Shown: positions 41,288 through 50,241 of the stretch, in pieces
Layout of the letters: each line of letters begins with the position of its first letter
Position numbering within the stretch: position 1 is the stretch's first letter
Assembly (NCBI RefSeq): GCF_019801965.1
Contig: NZ_JAHVIA010000010.1
Coordinates: forward strand, 1-64,000
DNA: 64,000 nucleotides
Direction of reading: 5' to 3'
DNA from: Salipiger bermudensis
GTDB taxonomy: Bacteria; Pseudomonadota; Alphaproteobacteria; Rhodobacterales; Rhodobacteraceae
The notes under the pieces: generated by a model
The model's input: only the letters and a program-made list of their open reading frames with translations
Told to the model about the DNA's origin: nothing
The model's database searches: none
Program-made: the position numbers and the translations under genes

Positions 41288-41352
41288 GCTTCTTTACGTC
41301 ACAAATACTCCGGGGGAGTCCGCGCTCGCGCGGACGGGGGCAGCGCCCCCGA
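41288..41352 (-). repeat. Short GTATTT-tail element
   Basis: On the minus strand a GC-rich part (GGGGGCGCTGCCCCC, the same core as copies A and B) is followed by a hairpin CCGCGCGAGCGCGG and GGAGTATTTGTGACGTAAAGAAG. It links the long repeats to the short elements as one family. Confidence 0.65.
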
Positions 41353-41460
41353 CTCTCCGCTTTCCATCCCGCGGCCGCGCGAGTTCTCGTCCCGAGGCCG
41401 CGCATGTGTCCATCCCGCATCCGTGCGTGGGGTCTGCGGGCTCCCAGATCGAGCCAGTTC

Positions 41461-42813
41461 ATGTCCGAGACCACCCCCGCCACCCCCATCACGCATTCCC
41501 GCGTCCTCAAGATCGCCATCCCGATCCTACTGTCGAACGTGACGATCCCGATCCTCGGCGCCGTCGATACCGGTGTGGTGGGGCAGATCCCGCAGCCCGA
41601 GCCGATCGCCGCGGTGGGGGTCGGGGCCATCGTGCTGTCGGCGATCTACTGGGTGTTCGGCTTCCTGCGCATGGGCACGGTGGGGCTCGCGGCGCAGGCC
41701 GCCGGCGCCGGGGACCGGGCCGAGGTCGCGGCGCTGCTGACCCGCGCGCTGATCATCGGTCTCTCCGGTGGCGTGCTGCTGATCGCGGCGCAATGGGGCA
41801 TCTTCTCCGCTGCCTTCGCGGTCTCGCCGGCCTCGCCCGAGGTCGAGGCGCTGGCCCGCAGCTACATGCAGATCCGCATCTGGTCGGCGCCCGCCGCCAT
41901 CGCGATCTACGGCATCACCGGCTGGCTCATCGCGCAGGAGCGCACCCGCGGCGTCTTCGTGCTGCAGCTCTGGATGAACGCCATCAACGTGGTGCTCGAC
42001 CTCGTCTTCGTGCTGGGGCTCGGCTGGGGCGTCGAGGGCGTCGCCATCGCCACCTTCATCGCCGAATGGTCGGGCCTCGCCATGGGGCTCTGGCTCTGCC
42101 GCGCCACGCTGGGCCTGCCGGCCGCGCGCCACTGGCCGCGCATTTTCGACCGGCTGCGCCTCAAGCGCATGGCGGTGGTCAACACCGACATCCTGATCCG
42201 CTCGCTGCTGCTCGAGGCGATCTTCGTCTCCTTCCTGCTGATCGGCGGCAAGTTCGGCGACGTGACGCTGGCCTCCAACCAGGTGTTGCTGCAATTCCTG
42301 ATGATCACCGGCTACGCGCTCGACGGCTTCGCCTTCGCCGCCGAGGCGCTGGTGGGCCGGGCCTTCGGCGCCGGGCAGGTGCAGCTCCTGCGCCGCGGCG
42401 CGGTGCTCACCAGCCTCTGGGCGATGGCCACGGCGGCGCTGATGGCGCTGGTGTTCTGGCGCTTCGGGCCGTCGATCATCGACATCATGGCAACCGATCC
42501 GCAGGTCCGCGCCGAGGCGCGCGCCTACCTGCCGTGGATGGTCCTCGCGCCGTTCACCCAGCTCGGGCTGACCATGTTCGACGGCATCTTCATCGGCGCC
42601 ACCCGCTCGCGCGACATGCGCAACATGATGATCGTGTCGGCGGCACTCTACTGCGTCGCGCTGGCGGTGTTTCTCGGGCCGCTCGAAAACCACGGGCTCT
42701 GGCTGGCGATGCAGATCTCCTTCGTGGCGCGCGGGCTCACCCTGGCGCTGCGCTACCCGGCGCTCGAGCGCGCCGCCCATGCGGCGGCTGGACCTGCGCC
42801 GCGCGCCGCCTAG
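41461..42813 (+). CDS. MATE-family efflux transporter (DinF-like)
   Basis: The 450-residue protein has twelve hydrophobic segments in two homologous halves. The first half opens with LKIAIPILLSNVTIPILGAVDTGVVG, and the second with a matching MTTFDGIFIGATRS-like segment (LTMFDGIFIGATRSRDM near residue 370). It probably exports cationic organic compounds using a sodium or proton gradient; the substrate is unknown. No strong ribosome binding site precedes ATG 41461, but the 19-codon upstream extension is polar and lies just after repeat DNA. Confidence 0.92.
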   Translation: MSETTPATPITHSRVLKIAIPILLSNVTIPILGAVDTGVVGQIPQPEPIAAVGVGAIVLSAIYWVFGFLRMGTVGLAAQAAGAGDRAEVAALLTRALIIGLSGGVLLIAAQWGIFSAAFAVSPASPEVEALARSYMQIRIWSAPAAIAIYGITGWLIAQERTRGVFVLQLWMNAINVVLDLVFVLGLGWGVEGVAIATFIAEWSGLAMGLWLCRATLGLPAARHWPRIFDRLRLKRMAVVNTDILIRSLLLEAIFVSFLLIGGKFGDVTLASNQVLLQFLMITGYALDGFAFAAEALVGRAFGAGQVQLLRRGAVLTSLWAMATAALMALVFWRFGPSIIDIMATDPQVRAEARAYLPWMVLAPFTQLGLTMFDGIFIGATRSRDMRNMMIVSAALYCVALAVFLGPLENHGLWLAMQISFVARGLTLALRYPALERAAHAAAGPAPRAA

Positions 42814-42844
42814 CTTCTGCATGGGAGACAGCATGGAGACAGCG

Positions 42845-43393
42845 ATGACACGCATTCTGGGATTGTCGGGCAGCCTGCGCCGCAACAGTTTCAACACCGG
42901 GCTGCTGCGCGCTGCCACCGAGGGCGCGCCCGACGGGGTCGAGATCGACGCCCGCACGATCCGCGGCGTGCCGCTCTACGATGCCGATCTCGAGGCCGAG
43001 GGCACGCCGCAGCCGGTGCTCGATCTGCGCGCCGCGCTCGATCGCGCCGACGGGCTGCTGATGGTGACGCCGGAATACAACAACAGCGTCCCCGGCGTGT
43101 TCAAGAACGCCATCGACTGGATGAGCTCGGGCGATGGCGCCGCGCTCTTCCGTGACAAGCCCGTGGCATTGATCGGGGCCTCGCCCGGGGGCTTCGGCAC
43201 CATCCTGTCGCAGAATGCCTGGCTGCCGGTGCTGCGCACCCTGGGCACGCGGCCGTGGTTCGACGGACGGATGATGGTCTCGAAGGCCTCGGGATTGTTC
43301 GACGACGAGGGCCGGCTCACCGACGACCGCACCGCGGAGCGGCTGGCGGCATTCGTCGGGGGATTCGCGGCCTGGATCTCGGCCGGACACTGA
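42845..43393 (+). CDS. NADPH-dependent FMN reductase family protein
   Basis: This 182-residue flavodoxin-fold reductase has the FMN phosphate loop GLSGSLRRNSFNT (residues 5-17) and the flavin-contact motif TPEYNNSVPGVFKNAIDW near residues 78-95. It reduces FMN or quinones/azo compounds using NADPH. Three ATGs lie close together (42821, 42833, 42845). I choose the last because GGAG is six bases upstream and the fold begins there. It follows the MATE gene by 31 bases. Confidence 0.88.
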   Translation: MTRILGLSGSLRRNSFNTGLLRAATEGAPDGVEIDARTIRGVPLYDADLEAEGTPQPVLDLRAALDRADGLLMVTPEYNNSVPGVFKNAIDWMSSGDGAALFRDKPVALIGASPGGFGTILSQNAWLPVLRTLGTRPWFDGRMMVSKASGLFDDEGRLTDDRTAERLAAFVGGFAAWISAGH

Positions 43394-43629
43394 CCTTCGC
43401 AAACCCGGTTCAGTCATCTGAATGATGAAAAGGCGTGAAACCAAAGTTTCCTGCGCCTGCGGTATACCGAACGAGATCGCACTTCACTTCTTTATGGTTG
43501 TGCGAAGGGGTGTTTCGCAACGCCTGATGACGGGGGCCTCGCCGTGGATATATGCAATTTTTACAAGATTAACGCTAAATTTGGCTCTGGGACTTGCGCA
43601 AAAGATCAGACCTCCGCACAAATGGGGTG

Positions 43630-43645
43630 TGAAATTTTGATTTCA
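43630..43645. promoter_or_regulatory. Inverted repeat before the RpiR gene
   Basis: TGAAAT-TTTG-ATTTCA is a perfect 6+6 inverted repeat with a 4-base spacer, ending two bases before the first possible start of the RpiR gene. The form suits RpiR/HexR-type operators, so autoregulation is likely. The surrounding 150 bases are distinctly AT-rich. Confidence 0.55.
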
Positions 43646-43647
43646 AA

Positions 43648-44484
43648 ATGGTTATTGTTATGTTTCTCGCCCGTATCCGTGCGCAACTTCCCGACCTGCA
43701 CAGAGCCGAATACAAGCTCGGTTGCTTCCTTCTCGACTTTCCCGGCGATCTCGCGTCCTACGACGCGCAGGAACTTGCGCGCCTGTGCGGCGTGTCCAAG
43801 GCCACCGTCTCGCGCTTCGTGCGGCGGCTGGGCTTCGAGAATTACGACGCGGCCCGCAGGGCGGCGCGCGAGGAGCGCCAGCAGGCCAACCGGCAGATCA
43901 GCGTGCGGCCGCGCCCGGCGGTCGGCTCGGCGGATATTTCCGACAGCGTGCGCGAGGAGATCGACAACCTGATCTGGACCTATGAGCAGGTCGATGCCGA
44001 GGAACTCGAGTCGCTGGCCGACGCGGTGCTGAGCGCCCGACGGGTCTGGCTGGTGGGCTTCCGGCTGTGCCGCGTGTTCGCCGATTACCTGCAGGCCCAG
44101 CTCGTGCAGGTGGCACCGACCTGCGCCAGCATCCCGCAGCCCGGCGTCAGCCTTGGAGAACACGTGGCCGAGATCGGCCCCGAGGACCTGGTGATCTGCG
44201 TGGCGCTGGGGAGCCGAGAGGGCCGCATCGAAGCGCTGCTCGACGAGCTGCGCCGCAGCCGCGTGCCCGTGGCGCTGATCGCAGACGGCTCGGATGTGCC
44301 GGCAGCCGGCGTGCGCTGGCAGTTCCGCTGCCGGACCGAGCGCTCCGAGGTGCAGGAATGCCACGCCGCGGTGCTGTCGCTCTGCAGCCAGATCGGCGGC
44401 CGCGCGACCCAGCGCGCCGGCGCCATCGCGCGCTCTCGCCTGCGCCGCATCGACGAGGTCAACGCCCGGCTGGGAGAGGTCTGA
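43648..44484 (+). CDS. MurR/RpiR-family regulator
   Basis: The 278-residue protein has the N-terminal RpiR helix-turn-helix (ELARLCGVSKATVSRFVRRLGF, near residues 42-63). A SIS sugar-isomerase-like domain follows at about 120-250 (RRVWLVGFRLCRVFADYLQAQL, DLVICVALGSREGRI). The ligand is probably a phosphosugar or related acid, but no target pathway is adjacent. Starts at 43648 and 43660 are both possible. The close operator-like repeat slightly favours the second, and neither has a clear ribosome binding site. Confidence 0.88.
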   Translation: MVIVMFLARIRAQLPDLHRAEYKLGCFLLDFPGDLASYDAQELARLCGVSKATVSRFVRRLGFENYDAARRAAREERQQANRQISVRPRPAVGSADISDSVREEIDNLIWTYEQVDAEELESLADAVLSARRVWLVGFRLCRVFADYLQAQLVQVAPTCASIPQPGVSLGEHVAEIGPEDLVICVALGSREGRIEALLDELRRSRVPVALIADGSDVPAAGVRWQFRCRTERSEVQECHAAVLSLCSQIGGRATQRAGAIARSRLRRIDEVNARLGEV

Positions 44485-44491
44485 GCGGCGC

Positions 44492-47089
44492 TCAGACGGT
44501 CTCGTCCAGTGCTTGGAAGCGCAGCGCCCGGCCGCCGAGATCGCGGAAGGCGCGCTGCCGGCAGGTGAGCACGAGGATCTGCAGGTCTGCGGCCTGACGG
44601 TGCAGCGCGTTGAACATGCGCTCGATGCGGTCGTCATCGGTGAACACGAGCGCATCGTCGAGGATCACCGGCGCGGCACGGCCCGCCGCCTGCAGCATCC
44701 GCGCGAAGGCCAGCCTCACCAGCAGCGCCACCTGCTCCTGCGTGCCGCCCGATAGGATGTCGAGCGGTTCGACATGTCCCTGGCGCACGAGCCCGTCCGG
44801 CAACAGGGAATCCTCGGCCCACGTCAGCTCTGACTCTTGCCACAGAAGATTGAGAAGCGGCTTCAACTCCTTGGCAACGGGCGAAAAATACCGCTCCCGT
44901 GCTTCAGTCCGGGCGGCGGTGAGCGCCTGCTCGAGCCGGGTGAGCGCGGCAACCTCGTGGCTGATCCTCGCGAGGTCTGCCTGGGCTGCGGCCAGCGTCT
45001 CCTCGGTCTCTGCGAGACGCTCCTCGACCGCGTCGCCGGCGGCGCGGGCGATGCGCTCCTCAAGGCGGGCCAGCTCGGGGCGCAGGGTCTCGATCTCGTG
45101 GCGGGCCTGCTCCTCGACTGATTGCGCGCGCGCCAGAGCGGCTTCGGCCGCGGCCAGGTCGGGCGCGCTTTGCAGCTTCTCCGCCTGCGCCGCCTCGGCA
45201 AGCAGGAGCTGCTGCCGGGCCGCCTCGGCCTGCGCCGCCAGCGTCGCCTCGTCGCTCTCCGCGCCCTCGACGGCCGCGCGGGCGCGGGCCAGCCGGTCAC
45301 TGACCTGCGCCAGCAGGGTCTCGGTTCGGGTCTTCTCCGACAGCGCCTGCGACAGCCGCTCGGCGGCGCTGGCGAGGCTGGCGCGCCGCGCCTTCTCCTC
45401 CTCGCGCGCGGCCTCGTGGGCGGCGGTGGCGCTGGCGAGCTCGGGGGCGTCCTCGGCCTCCTCGGCCTTGGGCAGGGTAGCGAGCTGCTGGCGCAGCGCA
45501 TCGAGCCCCTCGGGGGCGAGCGAGCCCAGCACCGCGCGGGCCTCGCCGAAGGCCTGTTCGGCGCGAGTACGGGCGGCGGCGGCGGCGCGGGCCGCCTCGA
45601 GGCGCTCGGCACCGATCTCGGCGAGCGCATTGCGGAGGGCGGCGCGGGCGGCCTCCACCGGATCGCTGCCGCCGGTCTCGGGCGGGCGGATCTCGAGTGT
45701 GCCGAGGCCGTCGATCTCCAGCCGCGCCGCGCGGGTCAGGGGCAGGGCGCGGCCCTCCTCAAGCGGCTGGCCGTCGAGTTTGACCTGCGCCGAGGCGCCG
45801 TCTGCGTAGCGCATCAGGATCTGCGTGGCGCGGGCATCGCGGGCGGCCTCGGTGGCGGTCAGATCGGCGGCGCGGGCCTCGATGCGCTGCAGCGCCTTGG
45901 CGTCGGGGCCCTGGATCGCCGCCTTGGCGCGCTCCATCTCGCCGCGGGCGCGATCGGCGTCCTTGAGGCGGGTTACAAGATCGCGGCGGCGGTCGGCGCT
46001 GTCGCGCGCCGCCTGCGCGCGCTCGGCGCGGCGGCGCTCGGTCTCGGCCCGGTCGAGCGCCTCGGCAGCCCCGTGCAGCGCCGTCTGGGCACGCGCCTGA
46101 GCCTCGAAGGCCTCGGCGTGAACGTTGCGGGCCTGCGTGGCGGTGCCCTCGGTCTGGGTGGCCAACGTCGTCGTCTCGGCCAGTTCGGCCAGCGCCTTGC
46201 GCAGCCCGTCCAGCCGGGCCTGCGCGTTGGCGGCGGTGAGCCGGGCCATGTCGGTCTTGCGGGCCAGAGCCTCGGTCTCCTCGGCGTGGCGCGTGGCGGC
46301 CTGATGCGCGGCGCGGGCGGCCTCGAGCCGGCTGCGGCGGGCTTCCGCGGCCTCTGGGGCGGCAAGCTCGGCCAGGGTGCGGCGGGCGCGGTTGCGCGCC
46401 GCCAGCGCGCCATGCAGCTCCTGCGTCAGCCCTGCCAGACCGTCACGCTCGGCGCTCAGCGCCTCGACCCGGTCCTGCGCCGCTTTCCACGGCCCGCCGG
46501 TCTTCGGCCGACCGGTCCCGGTGGCGTAGAGCGCGAGCTCCTCGCGGCAGCGTCGCAGCGCCGCGTCCATGCGCCGCCCGCCGGTCATCGCCTCGACTTC
46601 CTCGCTGACCGAGGAGAGCAGGTCGCGCCGCGCTTCGAGCGCCGCGTCCTTCTCCTTCTTCGAGCCATCGGTCAGCGCGGTGAGCCCCTGACGGACCCAG
46701 ATCAGCCCCGAGGGTCCGCCCGCGTCCTGGCCGAGCGCGCGGGCGATCCAGTCTTCCGCGGCATCGGCCTGAGCGATCAGCCGCCCGTCGCGATGCACCG
46801 TAGCGGAGGCCTTCTGCAGCCAGCGCTTGGCGACGGTGAACCGGCCCTCCTGGGTCTCCAGCTCGACGCGGATCTCTGGGGCGCCGCCGGCATGCGGGCG
46901 CAGCGCCTTGGTCTCCTTGTCGGCGCTGCCATGGGGCTTGAAAAACAGCGCCTGCAGCGCGTCGAACAGGGTCGACTTGCCGGCCTCGTTGGGCTCGCTC
47001 AGGACATTCAAGCCGTCGCCGATGCCGTCGATGCGAACCGGCGAGGTGAACTGGCGCACGTTGTGCAGCTCGATGGCGCGCAGCTTCAT
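44492..47089 (-). CDS. SbcC/YhaN-like SMC-family ATPase
   Basis: The 865-residue Rad50/SbcC-type ATPase has Walker A PNEAGKST near residue 33, a very long Ala/Arg/Glu-rich coiled coil (about 180-720), signature DILSGGTQEQVALLVRLAFA near 780 and Walker B PVILDDALVFTDD. There is no CxxC zinc hook at the coiled-coil tip, so it is closer to YhaN than to classical SbcC. With the overlapping phosphoesterase it should form a DNA-end-processing nuclease. It is convergent with the RpiR gene, the stops being 7 bases apart. Confidence 0.9.
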   Translation of the reverse strand: MKLRAIELHNVRQFTSPVRIDGIGDGLNVLSEPNEAGKSTLFDALQALFFKPHGSADKETKALRPHAGGAPEIRVELETQEGRFTVAKRWLQKASATVHRDGRLIAQADAAEDWIARALGQDAGGPSGLIWVRQGLTALTDGSKKEKDAALEARRDLLSSVSEEVEAMTGGRRMDAALRRCREELALYATGTGRPKTGGPWKAAQDRVEALSAERDGLAGLTQELHGALAARNRARRTLAELAAPEAAEARRSRLEAARAAHQAATRHAEETEALARKTDMARLTAANAQARLDGLRKALAELAETTTLATQTEGTATQARNVHAEAFEAQARAQTALHGAAEALDRAETERRRAERAQAARDSADRRRDLVTRLKDADRARGEMERAKAAIQGPDAKALQRIEARAADLTATEAARDARATQILMRYADGASAQVKLDGQPLEEGRALPLTRAARLEIDGLGTLEIRPPETGGSDPVEAARAALRNALAEIGAERLEAARAAAAARTRAEQAFGEARAVLGSLAPEGLDALRQQLATLPKAEEAEDAPELASATAAHEAAREEEKARRASLASAAERLSQALSEKTRTETLLAQVSDRLARARAAVEGAESDEATLAAQAEAARQQLLLAEAAQAEKLQSAPDLAAAEAALARAQSVEEQARHEIETLRPELARLEERIARAAGDAVEERLAETEETLAAAQADLARISHEVAALTRLEQALTAARTEARERYFSPVAKELKPLLNLLWQESELTWAEDSLLPDGLVRQGHVEPLDILSGGTQEQVALLVRLAFARMLQAAGRAAPVILDDALVFTDDDRIERMFNALHRQAADLQILVLTCRQRAFRDLGGRALRFQALDETV

Positions 47090-48219
47090 TCCGCGCCCTC
47101 CCGGACATAGGCATAGAGCCGGGCCAGCGCATCGGCGGCGGCGGCGCGCTCCTCCGGGGCGAGGGTGTCGGCCTCGGCATCGGCCATCAGCGCCTCGGCG
47201 GCGATTCGCAGGGCGCCGCCCCCGTGGTCGATCTGGTCGAGATCGGTGGTGTCGTACTGCGTGCCGAGGGCCTCGGCGCGGAGCTCGAAATGGGCAAACT
47301 CGGGCCCCGTGCGGGCGATGGCCGCGTCGAGCTGAGCCCGGTCCGACAGCGCCGCCCAGCCCGAGGCCACCACGCGCACCAGCACGTCGCGCCGGCCGGA
47401 GGCGGGAAGCGCCGCGGCAAGCGCGGCTGCGGCGTCCTGGCGGGGGTGGAGCTGAAGCGGGATCTCGGTCCAGAGAAACTGGCCGGTCTCGATCTCCTTG
47501 ACTTGCGGCGGCTCGCCGGGGGCGGTCAGGGTCACGCAGAGGCAGGCGCCGCGGGCGCCGTGCTTGAAGCGGTCCTGCTCGGGGCTGCCGGGGTAATGTA
47601 CGCGCGGCGAGACGCCCATGCGTCCGTGCCAGTCGCCAAGGGCGAGGTAATCGAGCCGGGCGCTGCGGTCGCGGTCGGGGGCGATGACCTCGCCGCTCTC
47701 GGTGAAATCGGTGACGCCGCCATGGGCGAGCCCGATGCGCAGCTGGCCTTCGGGGCTCGGCATGGTCACCAGCGCCTCGGTGGGATCGCCGCCCATCGCG
47801 CGGTAGGCGATCGGGCAGGGCAGCAGGGTGGCCTGATCGCCAAGGGGCACGGGCGCCGCCTCGGTCAGCGGGCGGACATTGCCGGGCGCGGTCTCGCGGA
47901 TCGTCTCCCAGAGCGGCTCGGCATCGCGCATGTTGTCATGGTTGCCGGGCAGCAGCCACCAGGTGATGCCCTCGGCCTCGCCCATTGCGGCAAGCGCCTG
48001 GCGCACCACCGCCGGCGAGGGCGTGGCGGTGTCGAACGTGTCGCCGGCAAGCAGGATATGCGCCGCGCCAGTCTCCCGTGCCACCTGCGCGAGGCGGGTG
48101 ATGGCGCCGTGGCGGGCCTCCATCAGCCGGCCGCGGATATTGCCATCGGCGGGCTGGGGGATGTTGGCGAACTTCCGGCCGATATGCAGGTCGGAGGAGT
48201 GCAGAAAGCGCAGGGTCAT
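47086..48219 (-). CDS. SbcD/YhaO-like metallophosphoesterase
   Basis: The 377-residue calcineurin-like phosphoesterase has the metal motifs FLHSSDLHIGRKF (residues 4-16), LLAGDTFDTA near 57, LLPGNHDNM near 93 and, later, IGLAHGG and LGDWHGRM. It is the nuclease partner of the adjacent ATPase and its stop overlaps that gene's start by four bases. ATG 48219 has GGGAG upstream. The open frame continues upstream into a tandem repeat and is not used. Confidence 0.9.
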   Translation of the reverse strand: MTLRFLHSSDLHIGRKFANIPQPADGNIRGRLMEARHGAITRLAQVARETGAAHILLAGDTFDTATPSPAVVRQALAAMGEAEGITWWLLPGNHDNMRDAEPLWETIRETAPGNVRPLTEAAPVPLGDQATLLPCPIAYRAMGGDPTEALVTMPSPEGQLRIGLAHGGVTDFTESGEVIAPDRDRSARLDYLALGDWHGRMGVSPRVHYPGSPEQDRFKHGARGACLCVTLTAPGEPPQVKEIETGQFLWTEIPLQLHPRQDAAAALAAALPASGRRDVLVRVVASGWAALSDRAQLDAAIARTGPEFAHFELRAEALGTQYDTTDLDQIDHGGGALRIAAEALMADAEADTLAPEERAAAADALARLYAYVREGAE

Positions 48220-48374
48220 CGAGGCTCCCGGGGTCTTCGGATATTCGGCGCACGCGGCGCGCAACGGGGTGTTGCGGGCCGGGCGCTGTCTTGCCGAGAC
48301 TGAAACGGGAACATCGCCCGGTTGCAAGGGCTTTTCCCACGATGGCCGCGCCTTGCTGCCCGCGCGGTCCGGCG

Positions 48375-48482
48375 CAGGTGGCGATCTCGGGCTGCGCGGC
48401 TCGGGCGGCGTCTTCGCGCGGCCCGGTTCAAGTAACCTATTCCGACTGCGGGGCTCGGGGGGCTCTCTCGCGCCGCGCTGCC
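48375..48482. repeat. Tandem 54-bp repeat, two units
   Basis: Units 48375-48428 and 48429-48482 align base for base (for example CAGGTGGCGATCTCGGGCTG with CAAGTAACCTATTCCGACTG). A partial third unit may precede them. They fill the gap between the phosphoesterase start and the CxxC protein and read in no supported gene. Confidence 0.55.
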
Positions 48483-48486
48483 CCAC

Positions 48487-48723
48487 TCAGGCGGCGAGCC
48501 AGCCTTCGAGCTTTGCCGGGTCGGGCAGGCCGCCAGCATGGACAAGCCTGCCGTCCACCGCGAGGCCAGGCGTCGAGATCACGCCGGCCATGGCGATGGC
48601 GCGGGCGTCGGTGACCTTTTCGATCTCGACCTCAATGCCGAGCTTCGCGGCGGCCTCGGAAACCATCCTTGCGGTGGTCTCGCAGCGCTTGCAGCCGGGG
48701 CCGTAGACGGTGACGGATGTCAT
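48487..48723 (-). CDS. Small thioredoxin-like protein (redox-active disulfide protein 2 type)
   Basis: The 78-residue thioredoxin-fold protein has the active-site CKRC (Cys11-Cys14) directly after the first strand and a cis-Pro-type segment ISTPGLAVDG near residue 50. It is smaller than thioredoxin and of the type often encoded beside ArsP/DUF318 permeases. It lies 12 bases after the permease gene and is surely cotranscribed, so a thiol-dependent step in arsenic or other metal(loid) handling is a fair guess. Confidence 0.88.
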   Translation of the reverse strand: MTSVTVYGPGCKRCETTARMVSEAAAKLGIEVEIEKVTDARAIAMAGVISTPGLAVDGRLVHAGGLPDPAKLEGWLAA

Positions 48724-48735
48724 GGCGTGCTCCTT

Positions 48736-49800
48736 TCAGAACAGCAGGTTGAACAGGACGCCCACGGCGAGGATGCCGCTACCGACCACCGCGATGAAGA
48801 CCGCGATGAGGCGCAGGGTCAGCACCTGCCGCAGGATGATCATCTCGGGCAGCGACAGCGCGATGACGCTCATCATGAATGCCAGCACCGTGCCGAGCGC
48901 CGCGCCCTTGCCGATCAGTGCCTCGACGATCGGGATCACGCCGGCGGCATTGGTGTACATCGGGATCCCCATGACCACGGCGGCCGGCACCGACCACCAC
49001 GCCTCGGCGCCCATGATGCGCACCATGAGCGCCTCGGGCACGTAGCCGTGGATCAGCGCGCCCAGCGCGATGCCGAGCAGGATCCACATCCAGACCCGTC
49101 CGAAGATCTCGCGCACCGCCTCGATGCCGAGCCGGTAGCGGTCGGGGAGGCTCGGGGTCTCACCCTCGGGCAGCACGGGCGCGGCGGCGCCGGACTGGAT
49201 CTCGCGCACCCAATCCTGCAGCCAGCCCTCGAGCTGCAGCTTGCCGATCACGAAGCCCGCGATGATGGCGAGGGCGAGCCCGAAGGCGAGGTAGGTCGCG
49301 GCGACCTGCCAGCCGACGAGGCCGAAGAGCAGCACCAGCGCCACCTCGTTGACCATCGGCGCGGCGATCAGGAAGGAGAAGGTGACGCCCAGCGGCACGC
49401 CCGCCGAGACGAAGCCGATGAAGAGGGGCACCGCCGAGCAGGAGCAGAACGGCGTCAGGACGCCGAGCCCGGCGGACATGACGTTTCCCAGCCCCTCGCG
49501 GCGGCCCGAGAGCAGCGCGCGGGTCTTCTCGGGCGAGAAATAGCTGCGCACCACGCCCATGACGAAGACGATGAGGGTCAGCAGCATCATCACCTTGGGA
49601 ACGTCGTAGAGGAAGAAAGCGATGGCCTCGCCGGCATGGCTGTGGCGGTCCACCGGCAGCAGCGCGGTGAGCCATTCGGCGATGGCGAGCAGGCGCTGAT
49701 AGAGCAGCCACCAGGCCAGCACGAAGGCCGCGACGCCGAGATGCCAGAGCCAATCGGGGCGATGCGCTGGCGCGGCGGCGGATGGGGTATGGGAGGTCAT
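48736..49800 (-). CDS. ArsP/DUF318-type permease
   Basis: The 354-residue membrane protein has about eight to ten helices. The motif TPFCSCSAVPLFIGF (Cys119, Cys121) and a second-half counterpart GIPMYTNAAGVIPIVEAL are the repeated signature of the family. ArsP members export trivalent organoarsenicals, and others are of unknown substrate. The start at 49800 has GAGGAAAGG upstream. An inverted repeat and an Fnr-like box lie 63-113 bases before it, and no ArsR gene is present. Confidence 0.9.
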   Translation of the reverse strand: MTSHTPSAAAPAHRPDWLWHLGVAAFVLAWWLLYQRLLAIAEWLTALLPVDRHSHAGEAIAFFLYDVPKVMMLLTLIVFVMGVVRSYFSPEKTRALLSGRREGLGNVMSAGLGVLTPFCSCSAVPLFIGFVSAGVPLGVTFSFLIAAPMVNEVALVLLFGLVGWQVAATYLAFGLALAIIAGFVIGKLQLEGWLQDWVREIQSGAAAPVLPEGETPSLPDRYRLGIEAVREIFGRVWMWILLGIALGALIHGYVPEALMVRIMGAEAWWSVPAAVVMGIPMYTNAAGVIPIVEALIGKGAALGTVLAFMMSVIALSLPEMIILRQVLTLRLIAVFIAVVGSGILAVGVLFNLLF

Positions 49801-49863
49801 CTGGCGTGCCTTTCCTCGCTCGGGGCGGCGAGCCCCGCGTCGAGACCGGCGCGGGAGTCTCTC

Positions 49864-49883
49864 ACATGCGTATTGGCGCATGT
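49864..49883. promoter_or_regulatory. Inverted repeat upstream of the permease gene
   Basis: ACATGCG at 49864-49870 and CGCATGT at 49877-49883 form a perfect 7+7 repeat with a 6-base spacer. It is 63 bases upstream of the start codon, where a repressor such as ArsR/SmtB could act. Confidence 0.5.
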
Positions 49884-49899
49884 TTTCCGCCAAGCCGCG

Positions 49900-49913
49900 T
49901 TGACGCAGGTCAA
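49900..49913. promoter_or_regulatory. Fnr-type box upstream of the permease gene
   Basis: TTGACGCAGGTCAA is a perfect TTGAC-N4-GTCAA palindrome, the form common for FnrL/Dnr-type sites in Rhodobacterales. It lies 100 bases upstream of the start codon, so it could activate the permease and CxxC-protein unit at low oxygen. Confidence 0.65.
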
Positions 49914-50241
49914 TCGGCGCTTGGTGGCGCATGGCCTTCAAGGGGGGCAGTCCAAGGTGATGCCGGGGGCACAGGGCTCTGCGGGGGTGACGGTCAGGGC
50001 GCCGTCCAAGTCCTCGATGCTGAAAGCCCCGAGGGCGTTTCGAGCCGCGCGGGCGTGCGGTCGACGAGGGGCTCTGCGACGTCGCGCGAACGAGGAGGAA
50101 CGCCGCCTGCGTCTCCCTCGGCTCGGCGCGGCGGCTGGCATGGGGCGGGGGTCTAATCCGACCTTTCCGGTGCGCCGCCCTGACGCGAGCTCAGCTTGGC
50201 GCGCGGCGCCGGCACCAGAGCGGCGCCTGACGCTGCCGCGC

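Larger units (their letters stand above)
49801..50241. other. Intergenic region, regulatory at its left end
   Basis: This gap contains the inverted repeat and the Fnr-like box. A minus-strand frame at 49938-50141 ends in a protein-like segment (SIEDLDGALTVTPAEP) but begins with an implausible Arg-rich stretch. It may be a gene remnant and is not called. Confidence 0.45.

Noticed and set aside
45122-47110. 662-residue open frame on the plus strand
   Set aside because: It is antisense to the SbcC-like coiled coil; Leu/Gly/Arg composition mirrors the Ala/Glu-rich sense strand.
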